Source of the DNA: JAWPMT01 sp965601475
GTDB lineage: Bacteria; Bacteroidota; Bacteroidia; Cytophagales; Cyclobacteriaceae
Assembly (NCBI GenBank): GCA_965601475.1
Contig: OZ271832.1
Span: forward strand, 4,154,001-4,218,000
DNA length: 64,000 nucleotides
Direction: 5' to 3'
Within the stretch, counting starts at the first letter, position 1; each line of letters starts with the position of its first letter. The notes beneath the pieces are model-generated. The model saw only the letters and a program-made list of their open reading frames with translations. It was not told where the DNA came from and searched no databases. Made by a program: the position numbers and the translations under genes. Of this stretch, positions 45,709 to 57,189 are shown piece by piece.

Positions 45709-48700
45709 ATGTCAAGGATTCTCGCCGCCCTTCTGATCGTCTGTTGCTTCAATTTAGACTTACTTTCTCAAACGCAAAGTAACGCCAGTGGCGAGTGGAA
45801 TGATACCGGTACCTGGGTAGGAGGAGTGGTCCCCACATCAGGGGATGTGGAGATACTAACAGGCCATGAGATCATTTACAATGCTGACCATGGCTCCTCC
45901 AATGCCGTCACCATCAGTTCGTTGGATGTGCAAGGAACTGGCTCGCTGGTTTTTCCCTTTTCTGACGATGCTGAGCTCGATGCGAATTTCACACTAACAG
46001 TGAATGGCGGGGTAACCGTGGCTTCCACTGCCTCCATCACCAACTCTGAGCCTAATGGTGGAAGTATACCTGGTACGGCTACCAACCGGACGCACCTCTT
46101 CCAATTTGCAGGGGCTATCGACAACGATGGCACCATTGACCTCACAGGAACAACCGCAAATCGTGTTGTTGACGCGGACTTCCAGACCAACAGTTTCAAT
46201 GTGACGGGTTCAGGCAACTGGAATTTTTACAACCTCGACATCGAAGCCGGGATCACCATCCGGATTCTCACGACCACACCAAGTGTTTTTGAAATAGAGA
46301 ACAACCTGGATCTTTTCAATACTACCATACTCGAAATGGCAGGTAATACCTTCAACGTCGGCCTCAATAATGTAGACGATGCTTTTGACTTTCAAGGGGC
46401 TAGTTCGACCTTCACCATGACCTCAGGAACTGCCAACATTTGCACAAGTGCGACAACCAATAATATAAGTCCCCTGAGGGTAAATGCTGACAATTGCGTC
46501 TTGAATGTCGATGGTGGAGCTCTCAATATCGGCAATACGGCTACCGGTGAAGGTTTGATGCAAATCACCAATGCGCCTTCCACGGCTTTTACTTTCGATA
46601 TCGATGGCGGTACAACAACGATTGCTGATAGACTGGATATGGCTACCACATCCTCAACCCTTAACCTGGATATCAGTGCCGGTTCTTTGCTCATTGCTAC
46701 AGGGGATGGCGGTGGAGAGTCCGGTTCCAGCGATATCTACAATCGTTCCGGAAACAGTACATTGAATATGACCGGCGGTACACTTGAGTTCGGGGAAAAT
46801 GCGGATTTTGAATTTGAGCCTACTTTGAGTGGCGGGGCGACATTAAGCATTGGGACCAATGCCAATGTTGATACGGATTTTCAAGTGGATTTTGTCAACG
46901 GCGGGACATGGAATATCACCAGCGCTTTCACCTTTGTTGCCGACGGAGGACTGGATATTGTTGCAAACAACACGGTGAATGTGGGTACGGGCGCGACGCT
47001 AACCATTGAGCAGGAGGATACTGACGAGCCTAACGTCGCCCTTCAGGTTTATGGTACCCTCGTCATTGACGGTGGTACGGTGAATGTTGCAGAAAATGCC
47101 CTGACAACGCTGGATGCGGACATTGTACAAATTGAAGATGGCGGTGTTATCAATATCAATGAGGGTACTATGAACATCGCAACAAGCGTAACCGATGGCT
47201 CTCAAAACACTGCCAACTTCCTCCAACTGGACGAAACAACGGCTACCTTGACTATTGGTGATGGCGCAGGAGGTGCAAGTACTGCTGTCCTTAATCTGGG
47301 AACCAGTATCGTCGCGCAGGCTCCGCCGACCGAGGAAGATCTCATTCTGATCAATGGCAATGATGCGACAATGACCATCAACAGCGATGGTGAAGTCAAT
47401 GTGGGCGCGGCGAATGTAGGCAGTGTGTTGTTGAACACCGATGATAATGATACGGATGCCGATGACTTTCATCTGGTGGTTAACGGAGGTACACTCAACA
47501 TCAACGGGGCTTTGGACATGCGATCAGGCATGGGCTTCCAGATGACGAGTGGAACCACCAACATTGGCTTGGCTTCCAGTGACGGGGTCAATGATATTGA
47601 TTTCACCAACAACACCGCGGGCCGCGATCCGACGGCTCCCCTCACCGTCGAAGTGACCGGAGGTACCTTGAATGTTGGTGATGGTGCAGCAAGCATTGTA
47701 GTGGGAGATGAAGACAACAATCCAAATTTCGGCCTGGCAACCGCGTATCATGAGCTGGAGTTTACTGGCGGTACCGTCAATATCAATGGTGGTCTGCGCT
47801 TGCGGGACTACAATGCGAGGCTGATTATGGGCAATGCCACCATCAATTTTGATCCGCAGGCCATCAATGGCTTCAATGAAGACTTGAATGTGCTGGACCT
47901 TGAAGCTGGCATCGTTATGGTCACAGGTCCCGTGAATATAAATTTCCTGAATCCACACGATGTCACAGGATTTGGGGAGGCCTTGTTTATACAGGCACCC
48001 GGGAGCGCTGCGGACAATGCTATTACAGAAAGTACTGCTGGTACTGACCCTGTGGATTTCTCCAACGTCACATGGGGTTTTGGCGACGGCTCTGCGGCCA
48101 ATTCAAGTGTAGATGGTTTTGATATTTCCTTGGATGAAGGTCATGATTCCTATGGAAGCTGGGTGATCAACAATCCAAGCGGATCTAATCGTGACGTCAA
48201 CCTGATCACCACTGGCAATTCCTATGAGGTCGAAAATGTCACGATTACTGCCGGGGCCCTGGATCTTGGAAACAATAATTTTGACGCCGACGCGGCATCG
48301 CTAACCTTCGAAATAGCGGCTGATGGCGAATTAAAACTCAATACGGACTTTCCAGGCCACACGGCCCTGGCCTTTGACACGTATACGTTGGCCACTGGCT
48401 CGACGGTAGACTACAATGGAGCGGCTACCAGTACCAATGCCCACGTACCGGACGGAACTGCTTTTAGCAATTTGACGGTTTCTGGTGGAGGAACGTCAAA
48501 TTTTGGAGCAGCTAATACGGTCACAGATACGGTCTTTTTGACGAGTGGTACCTTGGCTGGGTCCACGTTTCTCACAATGGGTGCCGGGTCAGTGGTCTCC
48601 GTTGCGGACGGATCGTTGACAGGAACCATTCAAGGTAGCAACGCCTACACGATCACATACACGGGCAATTCAAAATCCGCCGATGCTGGTACTGATGGCG

Positions 48701-51700
48701 AATGGTCTGGTGCGGGTACTCAGAGCCTTATTGTCGATCTGACCTCAGGTCAGACCATGACTTTCAACAACACAGCCCTGACCCTGGATGACTTGTCCAT
48801 ATTGTCGGGAACCATGACCGATGTGGGCCTGGCACACGTCGTCAACGGAGATCTTGCGGTCAATGACACCTATTCCGGCACCGGATCACTTTCGTTATCC
48901 GGAGGTGCTAGCAGCCATACGCTTTCCTCTACAGGTGTCGCGACGATCTCCAATTTGATTATGAATGATGCCAATGGAGCGTCGGGGGATCTTAGCATGA
49001 CGATTACCAACGCCATGACGCTTACCGATGGTATCCTGGATGTCACCTCTGGTACTTTCACCCTTTCTTCAGGAGCTACGATATCTTCTGGATCTTCCAG
49101 TACCTTCATTGCTTTCGATGGAGCCTCCTCCTCCGGCGGAATGGTTCAGACGTATACAAGCAGCACCGACTCCAAGACCTATCCCATTGGGACGGGCACT
49201 GACTTTACTCCTTTCTCCATGACCTTGAATTCATCCTCCTCCTTTAGCACGATGACTGTGCTGCCCGTGACCGGAGGATCGCAGTTCACCCTGGATGGTA
49301 GCAATACCCTGGACCTTGATTACCACTGGATCGTTACAGATGATGGAGGTTTTAGTTCAGTTGACGCTGATTACTCCTATACCTATGTCGATTCAGACGA
49401 AAGGGGTGTGGAAGGTAACTATATATCTGCAAGGTATGACGTCTCAAATCCAGAATGGACTACTTCCGATGAAACCGCCAATGGATCAGATGGTGTTACG
49501 CCAAATACAGCAACGCTCAATGGTGTGGATTTCACGGATGGTCACTTCACGGCGGGGGAGGAAGATGAGTTTTCAGGTGTGATCACCACCTTTTACCTGC
49601 GAGGTGATCTCTCTGAGCCATTGGACTGGGATGATGGGACGAATTGGACCAACACCGATGGGGGTTCTACGCCCATTAATCGTACGCCAGGCACCAATTC
49701 CCCGGTAATCATTAACCGCGAAGTCAGTGTCAACTCAGATAACCAAAATGCCGGTTCTATTACCTTGGAGGCCAGTGGAACGATCATTATCGATGAGGAT
49801 GGGTCAGGAAACCCCACTTCGGGTCACACCTTTGGTACAGTCACGGGCACCGGTACATTGCGTCTGGTTTCTGATGACAGTGATACACCCGTATTTCCGG
49901 ATGAAAATGCCGGGAATTGGTCAAGCTTTCTTAGTGCTTCAGGTGGTACCGTGGTATACGCTGGGGATGGAAACTACACCTTACCAACAGTGGGTGGCGC
50001 TTACCACAATCTGACGCTGACGAGTACCAGTGCTGTCAGGACAAAGACGTTGGCCAATGAGGACCTCACAATCACGGGCGATTTGTTGGTCACAGGAGGC
50101 TTTGGTACCACGGCGGCCATAAGTGATGGCAGCAATGGAGATATATCTGTTGCTGGAACTACCACTGTGGCCTCCAGTGATGCGCTGTCTTTGGGTTCCA
50201 CAAACAACCGCACATTGACACTCACAGGCGATGTAACCGTAGCTGGCACCTTTGATGTGGCTAATACCGGAACAGCAACCCACAGTCTCAGTCTTGGAGG
50301 TTCATTAACAAGTACGGGAACCTACGACATGAACACCGGCGGAAGTACCGTAGCAACCACATTTAATAGTGCTGACAACGAATCAGTCACGGGGGCAGGG
50401 ACGGTGGATTTTGATCGGCTCATAGTGAATGTGGGTAGCTCGACAGCCACGTCACTTACCGTGGATGTGACCACGTTTTCTGTTACAGATCAGGGCGACA
50501 ACGTATCCGAGTCCTCCATCGAATTTCAAAATGGTGAACTGATTCTATCCACGACTGCGGATGTGATTTTGAGCAATAATGGTGACGTGAGCATTCCTTC
50601 AACCTCGGCACTCACCTTAAATGGTGCCGGAAACGCCAAGGTAGGACTGTCAACCTCATCCGCTGGGAATCTGGCCTTGGAAGGTGCGCTCACAATCAAT
50701 AGCACGGATACCCTCAATATAGGTGATGTGACCGATCAGGCGACAGACAATACGATATTCTATGATGGCACTGCGGGCTCCATTACTGTGAACGGTGGTG
50801 TGTTAAACGTTGGCGGCGCCATAAGGCCCAATGTAACTGATGGTTCGGCCGCCCTTGCTTTTTCGCTGACCAATGACGGAGTAGTCTCCCTGGCAAGAAA
50901 CAAGAGTACGAACAACAGAAATGCCGGTGCCACTGTCAACAACGCGGAAGGAGATTTTGTCCTCGACAATGCGTCGTCCTCATTCACCATGTCAGGATCG
51001 GGTTCGATCTTGGAGGTTGTCCGCGCCGAACAGGCCGATGGCAAAGCCATATCGGTTTCATCTTCTGTCACGACCTATGCAGTGACGGAGGGAAAGGTAA
51101 AGATATTGCAGGATGCACATGATGGGTTTAGCAGCAACTCAACAGGCACAGGTAACGATGTGGCCATTTATTCGTCGATTCCATTCTATGATTTGGAAAT
51201 TGGAGATGGCGACTATCAGGGAGACGTAGGAGGCGCCAACGCGGGAGCGACGACGGTCCTTGACCTTCTGGTGCTGGATAGCCTGACTATCAATCTCAAT
51301 GACGACGCGGTCGACGATGGGCGGTTTGACTTCTTCCGGGTAGATCGTGTGTCTTCTCAAAATGAGGATGAATACAATGTAGAAGTCGGTGGCGATTTCA
51401 CGGTGATCAGTGGATTGATTCAAGTCAATGATGACGGTACCGGAGGTACGGTGACTTTCAATGGGTCGGGTACACAAAATTTTGTCACAAACGGGGAGAC
51501 TTTTGGGGACATCAACATCAACTCTACCGGTACGGTGGAGCTGGAAGATGCGCTCACCATCTCTGGTGACTGGACCTACACCCAGGGCACATTGAATCAA
51601 GACGGCAATGACATCACGATGACCAACGCGCTGGGGGTGGCCACAACCATCAACGGAACCCCAACCTTTGACAATCTTATCCTAAGCAACACGAACGGTG

Positions 51701-54700
51701 TAACCCAGGCAAGCGGAACTACCACAATATCCGCTTCCGGTGTCCTTACTATCTCGGACAACGTGATCTATGACTTGGGAGACAATGGGTTGATTATCCA
51801 GAACCAGGGCACTGGTAGCGGACCGACCACATTTGCCGGTATCAGCTTCTCTGATGTGGCCGATGCTACCAACATGATCAGGGTTTCAGGAAATGGCATT
51901 GCAGATGGAGTAACCTTTACATACCCCGACGACGCGACATCCAATTTCATTTTTCCTATTGGAGCCACCATAGGGTCAGACTACTATCTTCCCGCGCAAA
52001 TCGATCTGACAGCCGGAGGAGGTGCGGGAGCGACTGTCAATGTGATTTTGGTTGGTTCTCAGCATCCACAAGTAACGGACACTGAAAGTGCACTCAATTT
52101 ATATTGGTCTGTATCTCAATCGGGATTTGATGCTACGCAGACAGCCGATCATGATTATACCTATGGGGCTGTCAATGGAGATCTCGTGGAGATTGTTGCA
52201 CCGGAGGTAGATGACTCGAATTTTCGTGATGCCGTGAATGCGGGTTCGCCCACATTCAATTGGGCAGAAAATAACGGCACCGTGGCCAGTCAGGTCATCT
52301 CAATCTCAGACCCTGGATCGGATAATATTTCCGGTGATTTCACCGCAGGTGAGGATGATGCCTTCAATCCTGTGACGGTATTTTATTCTTTGGTGACAGG
52401 TGATTGGAATGTTACGGCAACCTGGTCAAACGACGAATGCAGTGAAATGTCGAGAAGTGCTGCCGCAAGTACGCCTACCTCAAGCGACCCGGTGGTCATT
52501 TGTGACGGCAATACCGTGACCATCACCACTGCTACGGGGCTGGGAGCGTCGGCGATTCAGATCGATGGAACCTTGCTCAGCCAAATTGACGACATCTCCC
52601 CACTCAACGATATTAGCGGAAGCGATTCCCTCGTATTCAACCATACCACTGCAACAACGCCCACATTTGGTACGTTTGGGTCGGACTTTCTCACCTCCGG
52701 AACGGTGGAGTATGGAGGTACCCTGGCTTATACACTGCCAACCCAGGCCACCTACAACAACCTGGTCTTGTCCAATGCCATTGAACTTACCCTGCCCAAT
52801 GATATCAGCGTCACTGGTGATGTGAACCTGACAGGAGATTTGTTGACGATGAATACCTTCAATATCTCAGATGCCGCAGGGACCGGGACTTTCACTGCTG
52901 CAGCAAACACGGATATTGTGGTGGATGGAGCCAGCAACTTCCCATCAGGCTTCAATACCTACAGCCTGGATGCTACGAGCAATGTTACGTACAGCCGAAA
53001 CGCAGCAGGCCAGACCATCGCGGGGGGTATCACCTATGGAAATCTCATACTTAGCCGCACAGGAGGAAATCCTGCCCCCAAAACTTTGGGCGGTGATATC
53101 GTGATTGCAGGCGACCTGACAATCAATGACAGAACATCTCTGCAAGCATCCACTTTCGACATCGATATTCAGGGCAATTGGTCTATGAATACAACCGGGA
53201 ATTCGGATTTTGACCCAGGCACTGGCATAGTTACTTTCTCAGGGGGTAATGCTCAGACTTTCACTTTCACGGGGGCAGAACCAGAGTCCTTCTACGACCT
53301 CACTGTCGATAAATCTGCAGGAACACTCACGTTCCCAACGAACATCAATGATGTGACGGTGCAAAACACCTTGACGGTAACCGACGGGACATTGCAAATG
53401 GATGATGTGGAATTGGTTGTGGAAGGAAGTGCTTCCACCGCTGCGGGCGGGTCAATCACGAGCAATACGACGGTAGACTTCAATGGAGACTTCACGAATG
53501 TCGGAACCTATTCGGGTACCAATACGCTGACGCTGGCAGGCAATCTGTCGAACTCCGGTACTTTTACTTCGGATTCCACGGTTTTTGACAATACCACCAC
53601 TGCGCAGTCTTTGACGGGTGCTACAACATTCACGGATCTGACCATTGCCAAGGCGTCCGGCGTTGATATTACTTTCAACAATGCGGTGACCATTGATGCA
53701 ATCCTTTCGTTAGCAAATGAGGGCAACATCGTGCTTTCTTCGGGCGATTTGACCATCAGCACCACCGGGTCGATCATCGGAGATGGCAGTGGCTCGTCTG
53801 TCGGTGATTTCAGCGCAACCCGGATGATCAGAACTGCTGGCGCTTCCAGCGATCCGTCCCTGGTGAGAGCGGCGGAGGAGGAGGCTGACCTCAACTTTTT
53901 TCTCTTCCCAATTGGTGTTTTGGATGGTACTGACAAATACACTCCCGTAATTGTGGATGCGGATGATGGTGGTTCAGATAATATCACGAGTGGATCGGTC
54001 TCCGTCAAGTCCATTAATGGTAACAGCACAGATCAGGGTGTGAGCGGATCAGCTGTCACCTTAAACCGCCACTTCTATACGGACATTGCTGGCCTCGACG
54101 CAGCCGTCACTTTTGATATCGTTTTTCAATATGACGACGGAGATGTGGTGGGGGATGAATCCGACTACCTCTCGGCCTACAGTGTGAGGTCTTCATCCGA
54201 TGGATGGATCAGACCAAGTACTTCTTTCACCAACGTTTCTGCCGGGACCAACCAATTTGGTGCGACTACTACGTCTTTTTCTGGCGCGACAGTATCATTT
54301 AGTGCCGCTACCAACCTGGAATGGATCGCCGGAGATAATGATCTGATCAACCCTCGACTGTATCCATTGGATGCAAATTGTGTAGGCATGACTTGTGATT
54401 GGAATACGGCCGGCAACTGGACAACAGATGATACTGGGGCCACTTCCGTGGGTGCTCAGGTACCCACCAGCGACAATTCTGTTACGATCCTTTCGGATGC
54501 CAGCGTCTCTATCAGTGCCACTGCTTCAGCGCAAAGTATCGTGGTAGATGGGACACTGGATTTTCAGAACATTGCAGGAAACTCGTTGGGTGAAGTAACG
54601 GGAACAGGTACCATTCAAATTGATGCCAGTGGCCTGGACACCTATGTCGATACAGGAACCGGATCCACGTTTTTCGGTGAGAATGGTGGTACGGTCGAAT

Positions 54701-57012
54701 ATTTAGGTGATGCTGCATATACGCTACCCTCGGCTTTTAATGAATACAATAACCTCACCATTGGCGGATCAACACAAAATTCCCATGACAAGGAGCTAGG
54801 TGTAAATACACTCGTCTTTGGAAATCTCAATGTTGGTGCTTCGGATCTGGAGAATACAGGAAGCTTCACATTCGAATTGCGTGGGAGTTTCCCATCATCT
54901 GGAGGGGGCAATTTCAATGTACAAGACGGAACTTTTGTCTTTTCCAATACGGCCACAGCAAGTATTCCCTCTGATCTTACCTTTGGTTCTGCTGGTAGCC
55001 TGACGCTGGATAATTTCGGCGAGAAAGATTTGTCTGGAACACTGACAATAGAAAATCTAACCTTCAACTCTTCCTCCGGAAACCTCGATGCCAATAGCAA
55101 CAACATCGTTGTAACAGGAAACTGGGATAATCAGGCAAGTGGCAATCTGTTGACCAATCCAAACAACGTCACGTTTAATGGGGCAGATGCCCAGGTCATT
55201 GACGGCACCAATGAATTTGCTGCTGCCAACATCAGTACCTCTTCCACTGCCGTCACAGTGAATTCGGGAACGCAGACATTCACTGGAGCACTAACCCTGG
55301 CCAGTGGTACTTCCCTGAATATTGGTTCGAACACAATTCGAGTTGGAAGTACGCTGGATGTGGATGCCGGTACTTTTACAGCGAGTTCCGGAAGAGTGGT
55401 TTACACCAGTACCACAGACCCCGAGTCCCAGGTGGATGCCATTACGGTAGGTACATTGGAAATTGACAAAGGAGCAAGTACCAATACCTTTGACAACGAC
55501 CCTGCAACGGTGACTTTCAATAATTTGGTTGTCACCAGCGGAGAATATGATGGTCCGGATCTCAATATTGCCGGTAATCTGGTGGTAGGTTCAAGTGGGG
55601 CTTTGGACTTAACCGGGATCACGACCATGGACATCGATGGTGCCTTTACGGTTTCCGGTACCCAGGATTTCTCAGGAATAAGTACAATGACATTAGCTGG
55701 TAACCTCACCAACAATGGGACATTCTCCACCCCGACAACGGTAACGCTGGATGGGTCCGGGGATCAGACAATAGGTGGTTCATCCTCGACGACATTCACC
55801 AACCTGGAAGTGAACAATACCTCCGCAGGAAACACTGATGTTACCATCAATAGCAACGTAACCATAACCACCGATATGGATTTTCAGGAAGGTATCGTTG
55901 TGACGTCGTCTGGTTCTCTGATCTTCAATGATGGAGCGACCGTGAGCTACGACGGTGTCGCTGAAGATGTCCCTACAGGAGTTGGGACTCCCAATGATGG
56001 CAATAGCTATGTGGATGGTCCTGTGCGTAAAATTGGAGATGATGCCTTTGTTTTTCCTACCGGTGACGGTTCCCGGTTTGCCAGGATCGCCATCAATCCC
56101 GCAAGTGGTAGTGGTACACCGTCGGCGACTGATGAGTACACAGCGCAGTATTTCTTTTCCCAAAGCGGGAGTGCTAACAGCTCTGTTCCTAAGGGGGGTG
56201 ACATCGTTCGGGTAAGCGGACTCGAGTACTGGGACGTCACCAATGACAATGGCCACAGTGGGGAACCGCTACTCACCCTGTTTTGGGATGGCACCAGCGA
56301 GGTTACCCAGCCTGCAACGCTCGTAGTTGCACATTTTACAGGCGCCCTGTGGGAAGATTTAGGAAATGGGTCCACCTCCGGAAATGCCTCCATCGGTACC
56401 ATCACAGCGGCATCTGCTTTGACCTCATTTTCCGAGGTGACATTGGCGACGACCAACGATGGTGCCAATCCTTTGCCAGTTCAGCTGCTTTCGTTTGATG
56501 GCGAAAGGACCGACAATGGGATCGAATTGTTCTGGTCCACTGCTGTTGAGATCGACAACGAGGGCTTCGAGGTGCTACATAGCACCGATGGTATTAGCAT
56601 GACGAAACTTGACTTTGTACAAGGTAACGGCACCAGCAATGAGAGACACTTTTACGAGTATACGCACAAAGACCCCGTAATAGGAACGAATTTCTACCAA
56701 CTGAGGCAGATGGACTACGACGGTGAATATGAAGATTCTCCCATCATCAACGTTGTCTTTCTGCCCGATGATTTCAATATGCTTCTTTATCCCAATCCAG
56801 TCGGTGAGAGAATGTGGCTCATCATGAGTGTGGCGGTGGCAAATGGCACTTACGAGATCATGGACTTGAGTGGCAGATCAGTTCTGACCGGTACCATCCC
56901 CGACGACACAAAATCACTGGAGTTTGATCTGTCTCGGTGGGATACGGGAATTTACCTGCTGAAAGTCGATTTTGGAGGGGAAAGTGAGTTGTTCAGAATA
57001 GTGAAAGAGTAA
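45709..57012 (+). CDS. Giant beta-rich filamentous surface protein with T9SS sorting domain (3767 aa)
   Basis: The start at 45709 gives a compact signal peptide (MSRILAALLIVCCFNLDLLSQ) and shares GTCGCCATG with the next gene; an in-frame ATG at 45685 would add 8 residues. The mature part begins with a G8-like segment (GEWNDTGTWVGGVVPTSGD) and continues as Gly, Thr, Asn and Ser-rich short strands like a beta-helix (TLNIGDGAGGAS, TLTVNGGVTV). Larger modules recur: an opening WN-type unit near 49600, 52390 and 54400, and units with FPIG or FPTG followed by about 100 residues near 49180, 51950, 53905 and 56050. An FN3-like segment (LPVQLLSFDGERTDNGIELFW) precedes the sorting domain (LYPNPV at 56785, end ELFRIVKE). 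No enzymatic motif was seen. A fibrous adhesin or matrix role is inferred. Confidence 0.9.
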   Translation: MSRILAALLIVCCFNLDLLSQTQSNASGEWNDTGTWVGGVVPTSGDVEILTGHEIIYNADHGSSNAVTISSLDVQGTGSLVFPFSDDAELDANFTLTVNGGVTVASTASITNSEPNGGSIPGTATNRTHLFQFAGAIDNDGTIDLTGTTANRVVDADFQTNSFNVTGSGNWNFYNLDIEAGITIRILTTTPSVFEIENNLDLFNTTILEMAGNTFNVGLNNVDDAFDFQGASSTFTMTSGTANICTSATTNNISPLRVNADNCVLNVDGGALNIGNTATGEGLMQITNAPSTAFTFDIDGGTTTIADRLDMATTSSTLNLDISAGSLLIATGDGGGESGSSDIYNRSGNSTLNMTGGTLEFGENADFEFEPTLSGGATLSIGTNANVDTDFQVDFVNGGTWNITSAFTFVADGGLDIVANNTVNVGTGATLTIEQEDTDEPNVALQVYGTLVIDGGTVNVAENALTTLDADIVQIEDGGVININEGTMNIATSVTDGSQNTANFLQLDETTATLTIGDGAGGASTAVLNLGTSIVAQAPPTEEDLILINGNDATMTINSDGEVNVGAANVGSVLLNTDDNDTDADDFHLVVNGGTLNINGALDMRSGMGFQMTSGTTNIGLASSDGVNDIDFTNNTAGRDPTAPLTVEVTGGTLNVGDGAASIVVGDEDNNPNFGLATAYHELEFTGGTVNINGGLRLRDYNARLIMGNATINFDPQAINGFNEDLNVLDLEAGIVMVTGPVNINFLNPHDVTGFGEALFIQAPGSAADNAITESTAGTDPVDFSNVTWGFGDGSAANSSVDGFDISLDEGHDSYGSWVINNPSGSNRDVNLITTGNSYEVENVTITAGALDLGNNNFDADAASLTFEIAADGELKLNTDFPGHTALAFDTYTLATGSTVDYNGAATSTNAHVPDGTAFSNLTVSGGGTSNFGAANTVTDTVFLTSGTLAGSTFLTMGAGSVVSVADGSLTGTIQGSNAYTITYTGNSKSADAGTDGEWSGAGTQSLIVDLTSGQTMTFNNTALTLDDLSILSGTMTDVGLAHVVNGDLAVNDTYSGTGSLSLSGGASSHTLSSTGVATISNLIMNDANGASGDLSMTITNAMTLTDGILDVTSGTFTLSSGATISSGSSSTFIAFDGASSSGGMVQTYTSSTDSKTYPIGTGTDFTPFSMTLNSSSSFSTMTVLPVTGGSQFTLDGSNTLDLDYHWIVTDDGGFSSVDADYSYTYVDSDERGVEGNYISARYDVSNPEWTTSDETANGSDGVTPNTATLNGVDFTDGHFTAGEEDEFSGVITTFYLRGDLSEPLDWDDGTNWTNTDGGSTPINRTPGTNSPVIINREVSVNSDNQNAGSITLEASGTIIIDEDGSGNPTSGHTFGTVTGTGTLRLVSDDSDTPVFPDENAGNWSSFLSASGGTVVYAGDGNYTLPTVGGAYHNLTLTSTSAVRTKTLANEDLTITGDLLVTGGFGTTAAISDGSNGDISVAGTTTVASSDALSLGSTNNRTLTLTGDVTVAGTFDVANTGTATHSLSLGGSLTSTGTYDMNTGGSTVATTFNSADNESVTGAGTVDFDRLIVNVGSSTATSLTVDVTTFSVTDQGDNVSESSIEFQNGELILSTTADVILSNNGDVSIPSTSALTLNGAGNAKVGLSTSSAGNLALEGALTINSTDTLNIGDVTDQATDNTIFYDGTAGSITVNGGVLNVGGAIRPNVTDGSAALAFSLTNDGVVSLARNKSTNNRNAGATVNNAEGDFVLDNASSSFTMSGSGSILEVVRAEQADGKAISVSSSVTTYAVTEGKVKILQDAHDGFSSNSTGTGNDVAIYSSIPFYDLEIGDGDYQGDVGGANAGATTVLDLLVLDSLTINLNDDAVDDGRFDFFRVDRVSSQNEDEYNVEVGGDFTVISGLIQVNDDGTGGTVTFNGSGTQNFVTNGETFGDININSTGTVELEDALTISGDWTYTQGTLNQDGNDITMTNALGVATTINGTPTFDNLILSNTNGVTQASGTTTISASGVLTISDNVIYDLGDNGLIIQNQGTGSGPTTFAGISFSDVADATNMIRVSGNGIADGVTFTYPDDATSNFIFPIGATIGSDYYLPAQIDLTAGGGAGATVNVILVGSQHPQVTDTESALNLYWSVSQSGFDATQTADHDYTYGAVNGDLVEIVAPEVDDSNFRDAVNAGSPTFNWAENNGTVASQVISISDPGSDNISGDFTAGEDDAFNPVTVFYSLVTGDWNVTATWSNDECSEMSRSAAASTPTSSDPVVICDGNTVTITTATGLGASAIQIDGTLLSQIDDISPLNDISGSDSLVFNHTTATTPTFGTFGSDFLTSGTVEYGGTLAYTLPTQATYNNLVLSNAIELTLPNDISVTGDVNLTGDLLTMNTFNISDAAGTGTFTAAANTDIVVDGASNFPSGFNTYSLDATSNVTYSRNAAGQTIAGGITYGNLILSRTGGNPAPKTLGGDIVIAGDLTINDRTSLQASTFDIDIQGNWSMNTTGNSDFDPGTGIVTFSGGNAQTFTFTGAEPESFYDLTVDKSAGTLTFPTNINDVTVQNTLTVTDGTLQMDDVELVVEGSASTAAGGSITSNTTVDFNGDFTNVGTYSGTNTLTLAGNLSNSGTFTSDSTVFDNTTTAQSLTGATTFTDLTIAKASGVDITFNNAVTIDAILSLANEGNIVLSSGDLTISTTGSIIGDGSGSSVGDFSATRMIRTAGASSDPSLVRAAEEEADLNFFLFPIGVLDGTDKYTPVIVDADDGGSDNITSGSVSVKSINGNSTDQGVSGSAVTLNRHFYTDIAGLDAAVTFDIVFQYDDGDVVGDESDYLSAYSVRSSSDGWIRPSTSFTNVSAGTNQFGATTTSFSGATVSFSAATNLEWIAGDNDLINPRLYPLDANCVGMTCDWNTAGNWTTDDTGATSVGAQVPTSDNSVTILSDASVSISATASAQSIVVDGTLDFQNIAGNSLGEVTGTGTIQIDASGLDTYVDTGTGSTFFGENGGTVEYLGDAAYTLPSAFNEYNNLTIGGSTQNSHDKELGVNTLVFGNLNVGASDLENTGSFTFELRGSFPSSGGGNFNVQDGTFVFSNTATASIPSDLTFGSAGSLTLDNFGEKDLSGTLTIENLTFNSSSGNLDANSNNIVVTGNWDNQASGNLLTNPNNVTFNGADAQVIDGTNEFAAANISTSSTAVTVNSGTQTFTGALTLASGTSLNIGSNTIRVGSTLDVDAGTFTASSGRVVYTSTTDPESQVDAITVGTLEIDKGASTNTFDNDPATVTFNNLVVTSGEYDGPDLNIAGNLVVGSSGALDLTGITTMDIDGAFTVSGTQDFSGISTMTLAGNLTNNGTFSTPTTVTLDGSGDQTIGGSSSTTFTNLEVNNTSAGNTDVTINSNVTITTDMDFQEGIVVTSSGSLIFNDGATVSYDGVAEDVPTGVGTPNDGNSYVDGPVRKIGDDAFVFPTGDGSRFARIAINPASGSGTPSATDEYTAQYFFSQSGSANSSVPKGGDIVRVSGLEYWDVTNDNGHSGEPLLTLFWDGTSEVTQPATLVVAHFTGALWEDLGNGSTSGNASIGTITAASALTSFSEVTLATTNDGANPLPVQLLSFDGERTDNGIELFWSTAVEIDNEGFEVLHSTDGISMTKLDFVQGNGTSNERHFYEYTHKDPVIGTNFYQLRQMDYDGEYEDSPIINVVFLPDDFNMLLYPNPVGERMWLIMSVAVANGTYEIMDLSGRSVLTGTIPDDTKSLEFDLSRWDTGIYLLKVDFGGESELFRIVKE
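56785..57009 (+). other. Type IX secretion C-terminal sorting domain of the second giant protein
   Basis: LYPNPVGERMW, YEIMDLSGRSVLTG, FDLSRWDTGIYLLKV and a charged end follow the type A sorting pattern. Together with the preceding FN3-like segment it is clearly related to the end of the first giant protein. Confidence 0.9.
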
Positions 57013-57064
57013 CCATAACAGGATATAAGCGCAATCAGACAAGGCAAGTTCCGAAATAGGTGTT

Positions 57065-57079
57065 AAGTAATTATTACTT
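57065..57079. promoter_or_regulatory. Perfect palindrome upstream of the third giant gene
   Basis: AAGTAAT-T-ATTACTT is a 7-bp perfect inverted repeat around one base. It overlaps a -7-like TACTTTG (57075-57081) and lies 110 bp before the start codon. Its core is shared with 45668-45684, so it may be an operator or part of a promoter. Confidence 0.4.
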
Positions 57080-57189
57080 TGTTTTGCTCTGGGGCTTTTT
57101 TCCCGTTTAACGCCTTTTTTACTCGGGTCAACGAATAAATTGAGTCATTCACTGCCCTTTATCGATTTTCGATACGGATTTAGGTCGCC

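Noticed and set aside
57013..57189. Possible terminator after the second giant gene
   Set aside because: Runs of T occur near 57096 and 57114, but no stem longer than three or four pairs precedes them.
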